DNA of 64,000 nucleotides, from positions 37,196,037-37,260,036 of the forward strand of contig NC_089777.1 in assembly GCF_040412425.1 (NCBI RefSeq). Reading direction: 5' to 3'. This document shows positions 34,138 to 46,189 of the stretch, in pieces. The DNA is from Macrobrachium rosenbergii. Its lineage: Eukaryota > Arthropoda > Malacostraca > Decapoda > Palaemonidae. Position 1 is the first letter of the stretch. Each line of letters starts with the position of its first letter. Position numbers and translations under genes: made by a program. Below the pieces are notes generated by a model. That model was not told where the DNA came from, did not search any database, and worked only from the letters and a program-made list of their open reading frames with translations.

Positions 34138-34514
34138 TTAACCTGTTAAGCGTCCCCCCCGGATGAGCTCGCCGCTAACATACCGTCACGCTTTTTCTTG
34201 CAATTAGCGGTCATATCACTGATGATAGTTTTTCAAAGTTAATATTGATTTTTATGCTTATAATTCGTACTGTAGTTAAGAGTAGGAATTTTATTAAATG
34301 ATAGGATAAAAAACTATTACTACTACTATTATTTTATTTCATAAGACTACAAAATACTGAATGAAAAGTGTTGTACATACATGCACTATTATTCTTTTGT
34401 ATGCCAATCTCTAAAGCAGGGGGCTACACACAATCCATCTACGTACTCGTGATTGTGGAGACAAATGTTCTACATTCTCATCTAGAAACTGATTTGCAAA
34501 TCTGTTTGTTTCTT

Positions 34515-34960
<446 letters not shown>

Positions 34961-35435
34961 CTTTGTGACATTCATTGAGAACGACGTCAATACCGTATTG
35001 TCTCTGAAAACGCCCGAAGCGTACTGAAAAAAAAAATAGTCATCTAGGCATCAAGCGACCAACTGAAAAGAGTTGCCAGGGAGGAAATAAGTCATCAATT
35101 ACAGCTTACGTGTTCTGAGAGTGTTACCAAATGATGTTCCAACATTTTCCATACGAGTAAACGTATTATTACGGGCTGACAGCTTGAAAAGCAGAGTTAA
35201 AGTCTTGAACGTAATATCCCGTTGAAGGCGCTACCAGTAGATCGCAGTAAACGTTATTACGTGGGTGACGCTTAACAGGTTAAGGGTGCATACACATTAC
35301 AATGGAACAATTCATAAGCACAAGACAGCAGCAACTCATCTGGGTAAAACTTTAGTTGTGCAGCCTGATTCCTGCCAGCTGCCGAGTGGGACAGGTTACT
35401 GCCTGGTATTTCTAAGTAATACTGTAGATACACAG

Positions 35436-35973
35436 CGGGTATTTAGCGAGAAATGGCAGTTTCTTAATAGTATTTTGGTTGCTTATTTACAATTTAACGT
35501 TATTTTTGGGGGGTCTGCTGTAATTAACCCCTGAAGTCCATCCAAAAAGTGGTTTCCATACGCGATCTTCGCAAGACAGCATGGTTACGTCTGTTTCTAA
35601 CGGTTCATATCCCGTCCGGCAAGTGCAATACCTTGGAAACTTGTTTTTTCTACACTTTTAGGGCTTCTGACACTGGCGCTGCATTTGTTTGTTGTCGGCC
35701 AAATGGAATGTCCCTTCACCGTGTTTAGTACTGGCCTGGGGGGATGGTACCCAAACGTTAATAAGTTATTGCACTAGCTGGACTGGATATGAACCGTTCG
35801 AAACAGATGTACCCGTGCTCTGTCTTGTGAAGATCGCGTATGGAAACCCCTTGTTGGATGGACTTCTGGTGTTAATTACAGGTTAATTACAGCCGACCGC
35901 CAAAAAATTACTTTAAATTGTAAGTAAGCAACCAAAATACTATAAGAAACTGCCATTTCTTGCTAAATACCCG
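35436..35973. mobile_element. Foldback element of 538 bp with arms of about 145 bp
   Basis: CGGGTATTTAGCGAGAAATG starts the left arm; CATTTCTTGCTAAATACCCG ends the right arm. Further matching arm words are ATCTTCGCAAGACAG against CTGTCTTGTGAAGAT. The 240-bp centre shows no gene. Arms differ by scattered substitutions and short indels. Confidence 0.85.
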
Positions 35974-36773
35974 CCTGGTCTATCAGATCTACCTACAGCC
36001 TTTTTTGGAGATGTCCACGCCCCCCTGGCCTGGTCAGGGAACATTGCCCTAAGGTAGGTTAGGTAGGTAAGATCTGGTTAGGTCAAGACCTAGCTTAATA
36101 GGAAAGGATAGGCCAATGTCTATTTATGTATGAGGAACCTGTCCCAGTCGACAACTGGTGAGAATCAGGTAGCGGAACTTAAGTACAGTTTTACCCTCAT
36201 CCCTTGTCTACCATAAATAGGTTGAAAAGGAGTCAACAACCTAAGCGTGGAGAGTGCCGATTGGCCTATATTGGATAATCAAACGAAGCACTGCATAAAA
36301 CTAGGCCTAGGCTACCTGATATATACAATCTTTTATGTTTTTTTGTTCATCACTGTGGGGTTGTAACAGGCCTAAACACAGAGCCCATTTTTATTATAAA
36401 CAAATAAGTTACCAAACCAGAGGGGGGGGCGGTAGTAGTCTCCAGTTTCACAATATTCCTACCCCTAGGCCTATATGAAAGAAAATGATTCGGGCTGTAG
36501 GCCTAGGCTAGGCTATTTCTGCGGCAACAATCAGCTAGTAAGTTGTCCTAACCTACCTGTAATTCTTTACCCCCAAATAGGCCTACTTGCTCAAAAATTC
36601 CAGACTCAACTAACGCTGCATGACCTGAAACACGTTTAAAAGCCTATACAGTACTACGACTAGGCTAGGGGCAGGCTCAGGTCCGCAAGGCTAGTAACGA
36701 GCCTAGTCCAACCTTACGGCTATCCAAACCCATCTCTCATTTCACACCACTTTTAAAATTAAATGAACGTTAC
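35974..36773. other. First intron, 5' part; CCTAGGC-rich unique-looking sequence
   Basis: It contains many TAGGCCTA-type words and a short GGTTAGGTAGG stretch (36055-36085). No ORF was recognised. It lies immediately downstream of the first exon's donor (minus strand). Confidence 0.45.
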
Positions 36774-36797
36774 CTTTCGACCGGGGACGGAAGCCAT
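36774..36797 (-). CDS. First coding exon of the minus-strand host gene
   Basis: An ATG at 36797 opens 8 codons (MASVPGRK) that run into a donor AAG|GTAACG. The exon ends in phase 0, which fits the phase-0 start of exon 27544-27724, giving MASVPGRK-SFEYLCQHC. The ATG context (AATATGG) is acceptable, and the upstream sequence is relatively rich in CpG and G/C, as in a promoter/5' UTR. The intron to the next exon is about 9 kb and packed with repeats. A transcript read would decide this call. Confidence 0.5.
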
Positions 36798-37110
36798 ATT
36801 CTCCAGGATGCAGCCTCCGAGGGGCATTTATTGCACACAAAAATCGCAAAGATATCGACGTTTGTAAATCTAATGCCGGTACCGTAGATTTTAAGGAACC
36901 ACCACTCTTCCACTGCGGCCTATTTCATAACAACATCATTCTGACATACTTCTACACTTCAGCTTCGATTCACTTCGCACAAATTGAACCTTCCTTACCA
37001 TTGTAATAATATGAGGATGTGAGGAAGTTCGTTTCCCACCATAGTGACGCAGGAACCGTTGTTAATATACGTTTTGCCGCCGTTTGCGTTCTATCGCCAT
37101 ATTGGCGTGT
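36798..37110 (-). promoter_or_regulatory. Possible promoter/5' UTR of the minus-strand host gene
   Basis: A CpG-containing stretch upstream of the candidate start. Two AATATGGC words (one overlapping the ATG, one near 37095 as part of CGCCATATTGGCG) resemble YY1/Pho-type sites. No TATA box was seen at a fixed distance. This is position-based inference. Confidence 0.3.
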
Positions 37111-38050
37111 GACCCATGCGCTACTGCAGATTGACCTCGTCCGAATACCGGGTCATTTAATTTTTAATTTGAATAACTTTACACTTGGAATAAAGCGATA
37201 TTTTCGTAAAATAGATAAATAATCGGTACGCAGCTGGCACAACATACGGCTAGATCGCCGGGAAGCAACGGGATATCGACAAGAATGGAAGAGTTCCGCA
37301 AGAAACCGAAGGATGCGAACGCATGTAAACAGTGATGTCGAGGAGGATGTTGTTTACACTTAAAAGTGCCGAGGTTGTAGGAGAGTGTCACCTTCAGCAC
37401 ATTCTTTCAATTACGACACCATCGAATAGACGGTGTAAGAGGAAATGTTTTTCTAATAATCTCTGTATCAAATTTTGTGGCTTACAATATATCACAAAAT
37501 TAGGTTTTTATTAGCTTAATGGCCACCTTTCTCTGACAAGGTTATGCTCACGGGTAGAATGTTATCTTTGCTTTTTATTGTTTTTTTTATTATTTCTAGG
37601 GTCCTATCCCACCGAAGGCTCCCTGCGAAATCCGCAAACTCATTACATCATAGACATAATGCATACACATCCTAAGATTTTATGTTTTATTAAACGGCGT
37701 ACAGTACACCATATTGTCCAATCTACATTAGGCTATCATAGCCTAGGCTAGCACTCTGAAATGAGGGCCTTTCATTTTTTCTTGAACTACTTGATATTTT
37801 CAGCCCCCTGAATAATAAGTGGTAGCTTATTGGCGCCTATAGTCTTGGAGTGACGAAAGCAGCTAAAAGCCTAGGCTACATTTGAGTTGCATCTTGGCTT
37901 GAATAACTTGAGAAAATCTGTAGCCATTCTTGCGTTGATTCCATCCATTGCCAGTATTGTATTACATGAAGAAAGTCATTTAGATATTTTGGGTGCTGAG
38001 TCTTGATAGCTTGGAGAGTTAATACATATATTTTAAACATTGGAGCACCT
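37111..38050. other. Intergenic sequence, nothing recognised
   Basis: Contains short ORFs only. Confidence 0.4.
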
Positions 38051-38317
38051 GCAGTTTACGTTGACGCTGGTGTCGTCTGCCAGTTTTCTATTCGCGGAGG
38101 AATACCAACATACGAAATCAGTACTAAAAGGACGAAACCATAACTAACCAACCTAACCTAACCTAGTGCGGTGTGCCCTTACCTAGCTGGGGGCTTCACC
38201 CCCCTGGACCCCCTCCCAGCAAGATAGAGAACATGGCGTTTTGTGTGGAACTACTTACCCTGGCGGATTCCTTGGCGGACGGGACAAACGGCGTTACTTG
38301 GCGTCAACGTAAACTGC
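38051..38317. mobile_element. MITE of 267 bp with a 17-bp perfect terminal inverted repeat
   Basis: GCAGTTTACGTTGACGC at 38051-38067 and its exact complement at 38301-38317. The interior includes ACCTAACCTAACCTA and a GGGGGCTTCACCCCC hairpin. No flanking duplication was evident. Confidence 0.7.
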
Positions 38318-39150
38318 AAACTACCCTAAACATTATTCTAGCTTTGATAAGGAGCCAGTGCAATTTTGACAATGCATGTGTAATCTTGTCATGGTGTAAC
38401 ACCCCTTATTAATCTTGCTGCTCTGTTTAGTGTATTTTTTTAGCTTCCTAAGTTGCATCTTTGGCAAGATTATGATAGATAGACTTTCAATAGCTCACTC
38501 TGTTTATAGGTTTTTTTAGAGAACACTCATCAAGATATTGTTTAGGCTAACAAAGGCAATAAATTTAAGGTGATGGCCAGTAATTTGTATGCATTTTTTA
38601 TTTGAGCACTACAAGACAAGTTGCGGCCTAGTAGTATGCCCAGGTCACATACGTTGTCAGCAATCAGAACTAAAATACTATTGATATTCAGCCGAAGGTC
38701 ACCAAGGTCATTCATTTCTTAACACTGGTACACTATTTTTAGGTAAATTGTACATTTTGATTCATGCTTATCTGGACTAGCCTAATTCATGCTTATTTAA
38801 ACTAGATAACCTGTAAGTTGTTTTCTTAGTCTTGAAAGCATTAATTTACATAGATCTAGGAGCCCTAGTTCTGTCTATCATTTAATTCATTATGCTAGCA
38901 TAGGGATGTGGCTGCATGAATCCAAGCTCAAGTAATTCACAGATTCAAATAGGCTAAAATTTATAGTAATTTACTAGGCTTAGTAAAGTCAATAACTCAG
39001 CAGTGCCATTCTTGCCTGAATACTTTTAACAAATGAATGATGAAGATCTTTTCATTTTTGCCATATGGGCTTGAAGGGCAAATTAGTAGCAGGTTAATTG
39101 AGATACATGTTCTTAAGGGGCTGTGTAAGTAAAAAAAAAATGTGTGTGGT
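38318..39150. other. Intergenic sequence, nothing recognised
   Basis: AT-rich; no ORF or repeat boundary. Confidence 0.4.
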
Positions 39151-39359
39151 CTACCCTCAAGTCATCATGTGCCGCTAAGCCCTTGGTGTCTGGTGTTGTT
39201 AGGAAGCCTGCTCCTCCCAAACCCATACAAGGAACCCAATCTTCTCCCAGAACAGAGGGTGTTACTGAGGATGGTGATCCCTTCCTTCGCTGCCATGGGT
39301 AGGGGGTTACATGTCTTGCCACTGAGCAGTTTGGCAGAGTTGGGGGAAGAGCCCTGAGT

Positions 39360-39930
39360 AGTATCAGTCATTTGGGACAGATATGGGATTCCACTTAAGG
39401 GTTGTCATTCTCTTCTATCTCAAACACTGTTTCACTCATACTCTAGATTTGCTGTTTCTAACCTTGTCAGCAACGGTGAAGGAAAATGGTGCCATAGAGC
39501 ACCAGTCTCTGTGGTTTTACACTTACTTTTTCCAGGTAGAGAAAGCAACTGGTGGCTGAAGACCAGTAATCAATCTCTCTTTGTTCAACAAGTCTGTCCT
39601 CCAGACTAGTTTCAAGGTGGAAACGGTGCATTCTGTACCAGATTCCATCAGAGAGGACATGTCCATGCTTTCAATAGATCTGAAGAATATGTACTTTCAG
39701 GTACCCATTCCTCAAGAATCTTGGAAGTTCTCCACTTTGTCTGCAGGAGGACTGTATCCCAGTTTAAGATTCTATGTTTTGGACTGGCAGCGTCCTCACG
39801 TGTGTTCATATGGGTTTTCAACTTAGTTTTGGCTTGAGCCCACTTAAGGGATATATGCTTGTTGCATTACTTGGACAACTGGTCAGTCCTGGCATCTTCT
39901 GAGGCACACTTCTCCAGGGCAGAGACCACT
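39360..39930 (+). pseudogene. DIRS-like RT relic, second family
   Basis: Across shifting plus-strand frames one reads SRFAVSNLVS, NWWLKTSNQSL, FKVETVHSVPDSIREDMSML, SIDLKNMYFQVPIPQESWKF, FKILCFGLAASSRVFIWVFN and LLHYLDNWSVLASSEA. These line up with 'RPVINLSxLN', 'FKMETxxSV', 'SIDLKDAYFQVPI', 'LCFGLSxAPxVFTRVF' and the YLDDW box of DIRS RTs. The active site reads YLDN, and frames shift at least three times. Confidence 0.65.
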
Positions 39931-40639
39931 TTCTTTCCTTTTTCCACAAGTTAGGGATTGTAGTATTTGGGAGAAATTAGATCTCGTTTTCAAATACAGA
40001 CAAAACATCTGATCCTGCTCACAGGCTCGGTATTGGTGACAGCCTTCCCTTCAGACTCTCAAGTGAACAAGTTGAGGGAGGTAAAGGTGCAGTTCCTGAC
40101 CAGGCAGGAGGAACCAGCTTGGCTTTAGTTGGTGGTTCTCAGTCACCCGTCATCCATAAAGAAGTGCATGCCCTGTATGGCGGAGCCATCATTGGTCAAC
40201 CCATTTTGATCTCCCTTTCAACTTGTACCTTTGCAGTCAGGATTTCAGGAAAGACCTAGCTAGGTGGAATGGTGACAGGAACTTTTTAATGGATGTTCCA
40301 TTGAACTTCCCTCCCTTGGAAATGCTTCTGTTTTTAGCCTCATAGAAGGAGAGCTGGAGTATACACCTGAATGGTACATGTGTTTCAGGAGTGTGGTCAA
40401 AGAGACACCTGGTATGCTCATCAAAATTTTTTAACAAGCATTTCAGGACCAGTTGGTAGGTCTCTCAGTATGGCTGACTAAGTGACAACTAGACCATAGT
40501 GGCATGTCAACAAATGGGAAAGGAGAGCTTATCTTCCCTTGTCAGTTGGCATTGCAAATCCACGAGTGTATCATTGCAAGCCATTAGATGCTAAGAAAAA
40601 GGCCCCCTCTCTGATACCAGAGTGTTGATGCCTTATCAA

Positions 40640-40960
40640 TAGTATAGGCAATCTCAGAGGGAGGTGTCCAGGAACACCCTTTCTTTCTGTCTTCATAAAG
40701 TGATCAAACAAATTTATGACTCAGAGAAGGATGTTGGTCTACCTACTTATCTGAAAACCCACAATGTCAGGGGCATGGGGTTTTCCCAAGCCTTTTGTAA
40801 GACCATGTTGGTGCATCAGGTAATAAGGGTTGGTGTCTATCAAAGACAACCTTTACCTAATTCTACCTGATAGTTGTCTCCCACACTTCCCTCGATACCT
40901 TCTCCTTTGGACCGTGGTGGCAGCTCCATAAGAAAAGTATCACCCCCAAGTGCTTTGTTT
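40640..40960 (+). pseudogene. Tyrosine recombinase C-terminal relic, second family
   Basis: The frame 40664-40870 reads VGLPTYLKTHNVRGMGFSQA (HxxR box) followed by a Tyr region. A later frame reads FGPWW where DIRS recombinases have GPVVAAG. Together with the RT relic upstream this makes a plus-strand element of about 1.8 kb remnant length. The interval 39930-40640 is too decayed to assign. Confidence 0.5.
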
Positions 40961-41487
40961 CAGTGCAAGTGTGAGGCTGTAAATGTGAAGTGACTGGGCC
41001 CACCATCTTCCCTAATTCCTCCTTTCAGATCAGAATCTAGGCTGAAATATTTGCCCAGATACAGGTGACTACATTTTGATCGTCCATTCTTTGGTTAGAT
41101 CCCAAGGTGTCTCCCTCTCCTTGAAGTAGTGTTTTTTTTTTTTTTAACCTATTGCTTGGTATTAGCCAGAAATTAGCTACCTACCCATTTGAATTACTTT
41201 AAGGGAGATTTCATGAGTCTCCAAATATTTTGCTTACTTTGGAGAGTCCTCTTCCTGGGTCAGAGACTCACTCATACCCAGGACCCTACCAGTCTGTTAA
41301 CCTATTTGCCAGGGTGCGTAGGTGATTATGGGAGTCATTACATCCCCTGCTTGCATGTGCAGTTGTGTGCATGACATCTTTTGGTAGGATTTAATTCCAG
41401 TCAGTTGTCAGAGAAGATCTTACCAAAGGAGCATACATGGACTGGACATGGCAGTGGTTTGTGTATGTAAGAAAAATAGAATTTACT
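40961..41487. other. Unassigned sequence before D5
   Basis: Possibly the 3' region of the family-2 relic; no ITR was recognised. Confidence 0.35.
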
Positions 41488-41650
41488 TTTCATATAAGTA
41501 ACTTACCAAGTAATTACATGGCACACAGCAGCTTAAATTTTGAAATTCATGGTAGTGCTTCTATTGTTTTAGTGTAGGTGACTAGCCCCGCCCACTTTCA
41601 AGGAAGAATAGGTACAACACAGCTGAAGAGCTCAATTCGTTTCTGCCGGT
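41488..41650 (+). repeat. Left ITR of D5
   Basis: Begins TTTTCATATAAGTAACTTAC and runs to TCAATTCGTTTCTGCCGG; complement of 51180-51419. Confidence 0.75.
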
Positions 41651-41827
41651 TAACGACTGAACTTCAGTTGTATGAGCAGCTTGTTTTGGATTTTTGTTGC
41701 CGGATGGTTGTATTTGATCTCCATTTTGGTGAAGTATTCATACTTTTGGTACCCTTTGCACTATTTATAGATAGTTTAGGGTTGTTTGGACATTTTTTCA
41801 CTGATTAAGACATTTATTCATGGACTA

Positions 41828-42790
41828 TGTCTGACTAGTTCATCTAGTATTTGTATTTGCAGCAAGGGCTGCAAGACTAACCTGACAAAAGCTCTTACAA
41901 GTCACATACCATCGGTAGTACTTGTAGGGGACAGATTTGCACAATTGATTTGACTTGTGATGAATGCAGGGACTGGGACCGTGGAAAATGGAAGTTGTTA
42001 AAAGCTTATTTAGACCAGCTTAAGAGAGACAAGAAAAGAAAGGCGGCTGTGAGAGCCGAAGCTAGGAATTTAGCCAGCTTAAAGTACTCCTAAATTGGGT
42101 GTAGCTGATTTGCCTGTTTTGTCTTCTGTAACTACCTTTTCTCCCATAACCAGTCCTCCGACTGTTCCACCTACCCCTTTACCTGGCTCCCATGCTTCTG
42201 ACTCCAATCCCATTGCCATTCTCAAAGCCCATTTTGACCAGAAATTCAGTCTCACTGTAAATACTGTGGCCCAGTTAGGGGCATTCATTAAGGTACTCAT
42301 GGACAAAGTAAGTGAGAAAGGTGCAAGTGCATTGTCAGTGGAGAAGGTGGCTGTTCGTCTCGCCAACACTCCTAGACGAAGGTCCCTGTCAGACTCCCCT
42401 AAACCTGGGAGGAGGCATACTCAAAGTCCAAGGGAGGTCGGTGGGGTTTGCCCATGGGTAGTTGCCCTGTTGTCCGGTCCCAGCCATTGGAAAGGTATCC
42501 AAAAGGATGTGCATTAGTTGTCCTCTAGTGCTTCGGATTCCAGTCAGGACAGGAGGCGCCGGTGGAGCTTTCCTGATGTGTCTCGGCCTTTAAAGAGGCG
42601 CATAGCAGTTGCAGATCACTCTTCTCCATTCCTCTGTAAGCAGTTCAAGGAACCTGAGCATAGCCCCCAGCCTTCATGTAGCTACTGGGACAGTCTGGAA
42701 CACTTTTCCCCTGAGCGCCCAGTTGAAGAGCGCCATTTTTTGGCGCCAAAGCACCTATCCAGTTCCTGGAAGCTTCCATCGTCTTCTTCT
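41828..42790 (+). pseudogene. DIRS gag (D5), N-terminal half
   Basis: The start region ATGTCTGACTAG has the same 2-nt loss as D1. Past it the frame shows CSKGCKTNLTKALTSH and the CDECRDWDRGKWKLLKAYLD linker. The main open part is 42095-42517 (VGVADLPVLSSV-type Pro-rich head, AILKAHFDQKFSLTVNTVAQ, RRRSLSDSPKPGRRHTQSP), then 42518-42790. It ends abruptly where the sequence becomes methylase. Confidence 0.7.
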
Positions 42791-43110
42791 AAGCACCCGC
42801 TGTATTGCTCTCTGGCGTCAGACCCTCAGGCATGGGCAACGGATGCGATGCTTCAGGATTAGTCACACCTGGAAATGTATGCCTTCCCTCCATTCATTCT
42901 AGTAAGAGACATGATCAACAAATTCAAGACTTCTCATCACGCATCAGTGATCCCAGGAGTTCCTTTTTGGCCTGGAAAGGAGTGGTTTCCAGACCTTCTG
43001 GAACTTCTGTCGGACTTTCCGCGGCTCCTTCCACAGAGGAAAGATCTGCTCTGACAACCTCGCTTCAACAGATATCATCAGGGTTTGTCCACTCTCGCTG
43101 TAACAGAGAT
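42790..43110 (+). pseudogene. DAM-like methylase domain (D5), fused behind gag
   Basis: Reads CSLASDPQAWATDAM, HLEMYAFPPFILVRDMINKF, PGVPFWPGKEWFPDLLELLS, matching the D3 methylase segment at 13020-13360 (SDPQVWSTDAM, SFPPF, EWFPDLIRLL). The N-terminal DLxA..N motif is lost at the gag junction near 42790. Contains a stop after DAML-QD. Confidence 0.65.
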
Positions 43111-44110
43111 GCCGTGGGGTGCTGTTGCCTAGATCCTACAGGTTCTTCTGGTCACTGCATCCTCGTCACTTTTTCAGCATGCTGGGCACCAGCTTGAAAA
43201 GTCCCAATATTCTGGGTTAATTCAGGATTAAGCTGGTCCAAGAGTCCTCTAGAATTTTTGAGTAAGCTCACAAACAAGGTTTGTTCGGTCTTGGTGGAGA
43301 GAATTGCATTAATCTCGGGTAAAATGTGGTTTGCTATTGTGGTAGTTATGCCATGAATATTAAAGTGGAAAAGAAATGTATTTTCTCTAAAAAAAACTTA
43401 TTTTAATGTAGGGGCGGATTATTATGCCAGTGAAATCCTTCTGTAAAAAGAAAGTTCTTTATTATACAAAAGACAAAAGTTAGTGAGCATTTATCTAGAA
43501 CATTTGATAAACTCAATCAAAATAGACAATGTTGTGGCACCACAAACATGCTATTTCGAAAAATGTTTTACTTTAATCGTCTGGAGAATCGTAACACTTT
43601 ACACAGAACAAAAAATAACTCAATGTGCCTAACAGAAACTATATTCCATCATTATTGACTGAAATTTGTTCCCAGGACAAAACTACTGAAATCGAATGCG
43701 GTCCAGGGGTACAAAATATAACGATGAGAATTAAGTCAATCAATGCTACAGTCTTCACTAAAATGTCTATTCACAAGCATCTCATAGTAAGATAAACATA
43801 TCTAAAGTTTGTGTGAAGGTTCATTCACTTCATTATGGGACAATGTTTTGGGCACCATTAATTTGTTCTCATACGTTCTACGGTTAAAGATTATTGGTTA
43901 CTCTTGGGAAGCTCTCAGTCAAGAAATTAATTGGGAAAATCACTTACAAAGCTCACCATTAAGAAGCTTACCTGAATGGCAAGCTTCTACATCTGTGGGG
44001 AAGAAATGAATAACAGTATGTAGTGGAAAGAAATAGTGACACATTAGCAACAAAAATTAAAAATCATACAAAAAATAAAAAATTCCTGAAAATTTTTTAC
44101 AAAAATTTGT
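43111..44110. other. Non-DIRS segment inside D5
   Basis: About 1 kb of AT-rich sequence between the methylase and the recombinase. It has no ORF. On the minus strand there is one pair of good splice signals framing 21 nt (43972-43992). It may be captured host DNA or an old insertion. Confidence 0.4.
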
Positions 44111-44124
44111 GTCATTACATCGCT

Positions 44125-44237
44125 CTGACAGGCTTCAAACTGTCAGGAAGCTTGTCATAGCGAAACGATTTTCAAGCGAAGCTGCAAATGCTATCGCAAA
44201 ATATAGACGCGAGTCTCCTTCAAGGCTCTACCAGGCT
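44125..44237 (+). pseudogene. Tyrosine recombinase, N-terminal part (D5)
   Basis: Plus strand, in changing frames: LTGFKLSGSLS-like reading of CTGACAGGCTTCAAACTGTC, then FSSEAANAIAKYRRESPSRL, the counterpart of AAEAIARCRRSS in D2. Interrupted at 44238 by the LTR element. Confidence 0.65.
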
Positions 44238-44661
44238 TGTAAAGTCACCAATTCGGCGCCAGGATAGTGTTTCGGCGGCGCCATTAATTAAGTCTCCGCT
44301 GAGCTTGTTTTCTTTGGTGACTTCCCGTTTTCTTCAAGCTCAATTAGTCACGCCTAAAACGTGCCAGGTCACGCATTTTAATCATTTTTACTTTATGGTA
44401 TTTATACAGAATGTCACACATTGTGTATCACATGTTTCTTCATTCACAGGCATCAAGACTGTATCTATATTGTAGCTCTGTATATTTTGTATTGTAATTT
44501 GTACTCGTTCACTGCATATTATTGTTTATTGTTTCGACCTCAGGTCACAGTCAATTCCATTGTCTCTCACGGCCCGGCGTCAGTCGGCCGCAATATAAGC
44601 CGCCTGAATCTGTAATAAAGCAGCAGTAACCTTTACCTGCTCGTTTCTTTGACACCTTACA
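44238..44661 (+). repeat. 5' LTR (424 bp)
   Basis: Starts TGTAAAGTCACCAATTCGGC, ends TTTGACACCTTACA. AATAAA-type signal (GTAATAAAGCAGCAG) near 44612. Confidence 0.93.
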
Positions 44662-44662
44662 G

Positions 44663-44676
44663 TGGTGACCCCCGGA
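44663..44676 (+). other. Primer-binding site, tRNA-Trp type
   Basis: TGGTGACCCC one base after the LTR end equals the complement of a tRNA-Trp 3' end (CCA included); the match weakens after ten bases. Confidence 0.6.
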
Positions 44677-44897
44677 GTATCCCGGAGCCATTAGCGGACT
44701 CACACGGCGACTCAGTCTTGGCTCCAGGATTTCTCCAAAAACGCTCTTAGCGGCCTAAACACGGCGCTGTAACCAGCGTTTGAGCGTGCTGACTCTCGTC
44801 GGCGTACCCCACCAGCGTCACTAGCGGAACCACACGGCGCACGAAAGTGCGTACTGACGCGAGTACCCCACTCCAGTAAGGGGTCAAAGGAGCGAGC

Positions 44898-45750
44898 ATG
44901 GACGCGGATATCCCCTCCTTCATGCAGTTAAACGCGGACCCCGCGGACTCCGAGGTTTACCTACCTCCCATCACAGCCGCGCCCGCCCCCGCATCGAGGC
45001 CCTCCCGCAACTCCACACCAGCGCCCCGAACACACGACGGCCGGGCAACACAATCGCGGGCCGCCCTCACTGTAAAGCTGCCGCCGTTTACGCAGGGGAA
45101 CCCATCGAGGTGGCTGCGCAGGGTGGAGAGCCACTTCAGAATCGCGGACCTCACGGACGAAATCCTACAGGCCGACACAGTGCTCAACGCCCTTCCGGAG
45201 GACGTGTACAACAAACTCATCTCGCTGGTACCCAAACACTCACCCTCACATACAGCACCACAAAAAGTTCCTCCTCGAAGCTTGCTCCTGCCCATCGCCG
45301 AGCGGGCCGCCCGTGCTATCGACCTTGCCAATAATCCACGCCACGACCTCAATCCAAGAGACGCTTGGGGCATGGTCGAGATCTCCTGTCAACACCTGTC
45401 TTGGGTGGCACAAACAAGCGGCAGGAGATAAGCTTCATACGGGAAATCTTCCTTCGCCAACTCCTCCCGGAAGTACGCAACCAGATCGCTCACCCCTACA
45501 CCATGCCTGTCGAGGACCTCATAGAGGCGGCACAACACCTCACAGACTCCGTCAAGGCTTCACAGCGGCTAAAACCGGCCACACAGCCGGTCAGCTCTGG
45601 CCCAGCCTGAAGAGGACGTGAGCAGCCCGTCAACGCCATCGCCAACAGACGCCCACCGAACCACAGCAGACGGTGGTCCCCGGCTTCTGTCGCTACCACA
45701 AGTGGTTCGGAAAGGACGCCCGAAACTGCCTGCCGCCCTGCTCGTTCAAC
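44898..45750 (+). pseudogene. gypsy gag
   Basis: The frame opens at 44898 with MDADIPSFMQLNADPADSEV. It carries the gag motif VKLPPFTQGNPSRWLRRVES, HFRIADL, LNALPEDVYNKLISLVP. It shifts frame near 45240 and again near 45380 (KRQEISFIREIFLRQLLPEV). Near 45690 the knuckle reads CRYHKWFGKDARNCLPPCS, a C-x2-H-x8-C-x3-C pattern matching the unusual 'CHCC' knuckle reported for CsRn1-like elements. Confidence 0.8.
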
Positions 45751-45794
45751 CGTTCAAAAAACGGGGGTGGCGCGCCAGCAGGACAGGCCGCCAT

Positions 45795-46150
45795 GGCAGC
45801 CGAAGAACCCAGGGCCTCAAAAACAGTAGGTTTTTACGTCCGCGACACCGTCTCCGGCAGGATGATGCTGGTCGACACAGGAGCCTTTAAGTCGGTCTTC
45901 CCAGCATCCAGAGAGGACCGCAACCAGACACCAGACCCGCCGCCTTCCTGACGGCCGCCAACGAACCCCATCCTCTCCCACGGCACCAGGCTCCTGTCGA
46001 TCTCCATCCTTGGCCAGAGTTACTCCTGGGACTTCATCGTCGCGGACGAGGAACCCCACTCCTGGGGCCGATTTTCTGGCGCACTTCGGCCTGCTAGTCG
46101 ACGTGGGGCGCAAGCGCCTCCTCGATACCGACTCCTGCCGGTCTCTCCGT
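45795..46150 (+). pseudogene. gypsy aspartic protease
   Basis: Reads SGRMMLVDTGAFKSVFPAS near 45855-45905, with the DTG active-site triad residue. The downstream WDFIVADE / [15 protein letters not shown] region follows in another frame around 46030-46110. Confidence 0.75.
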
Positions 46151-46189
46151 TAACGGCGGGACCCAGACCCACCATCAGCGCCGTCGCCC

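Noticed and set aside
38140..38165. ACCTAACCTAACCTA as interstitial telomere
   Set aside because: Only two to three TTAGG-type units, inside a MITE; too short to mean a telomere.
44957..45373. 138-codon minus-strand ORF in the LTR element
   Set aside because: It is the shadow of GC-rich gag on the other strand.
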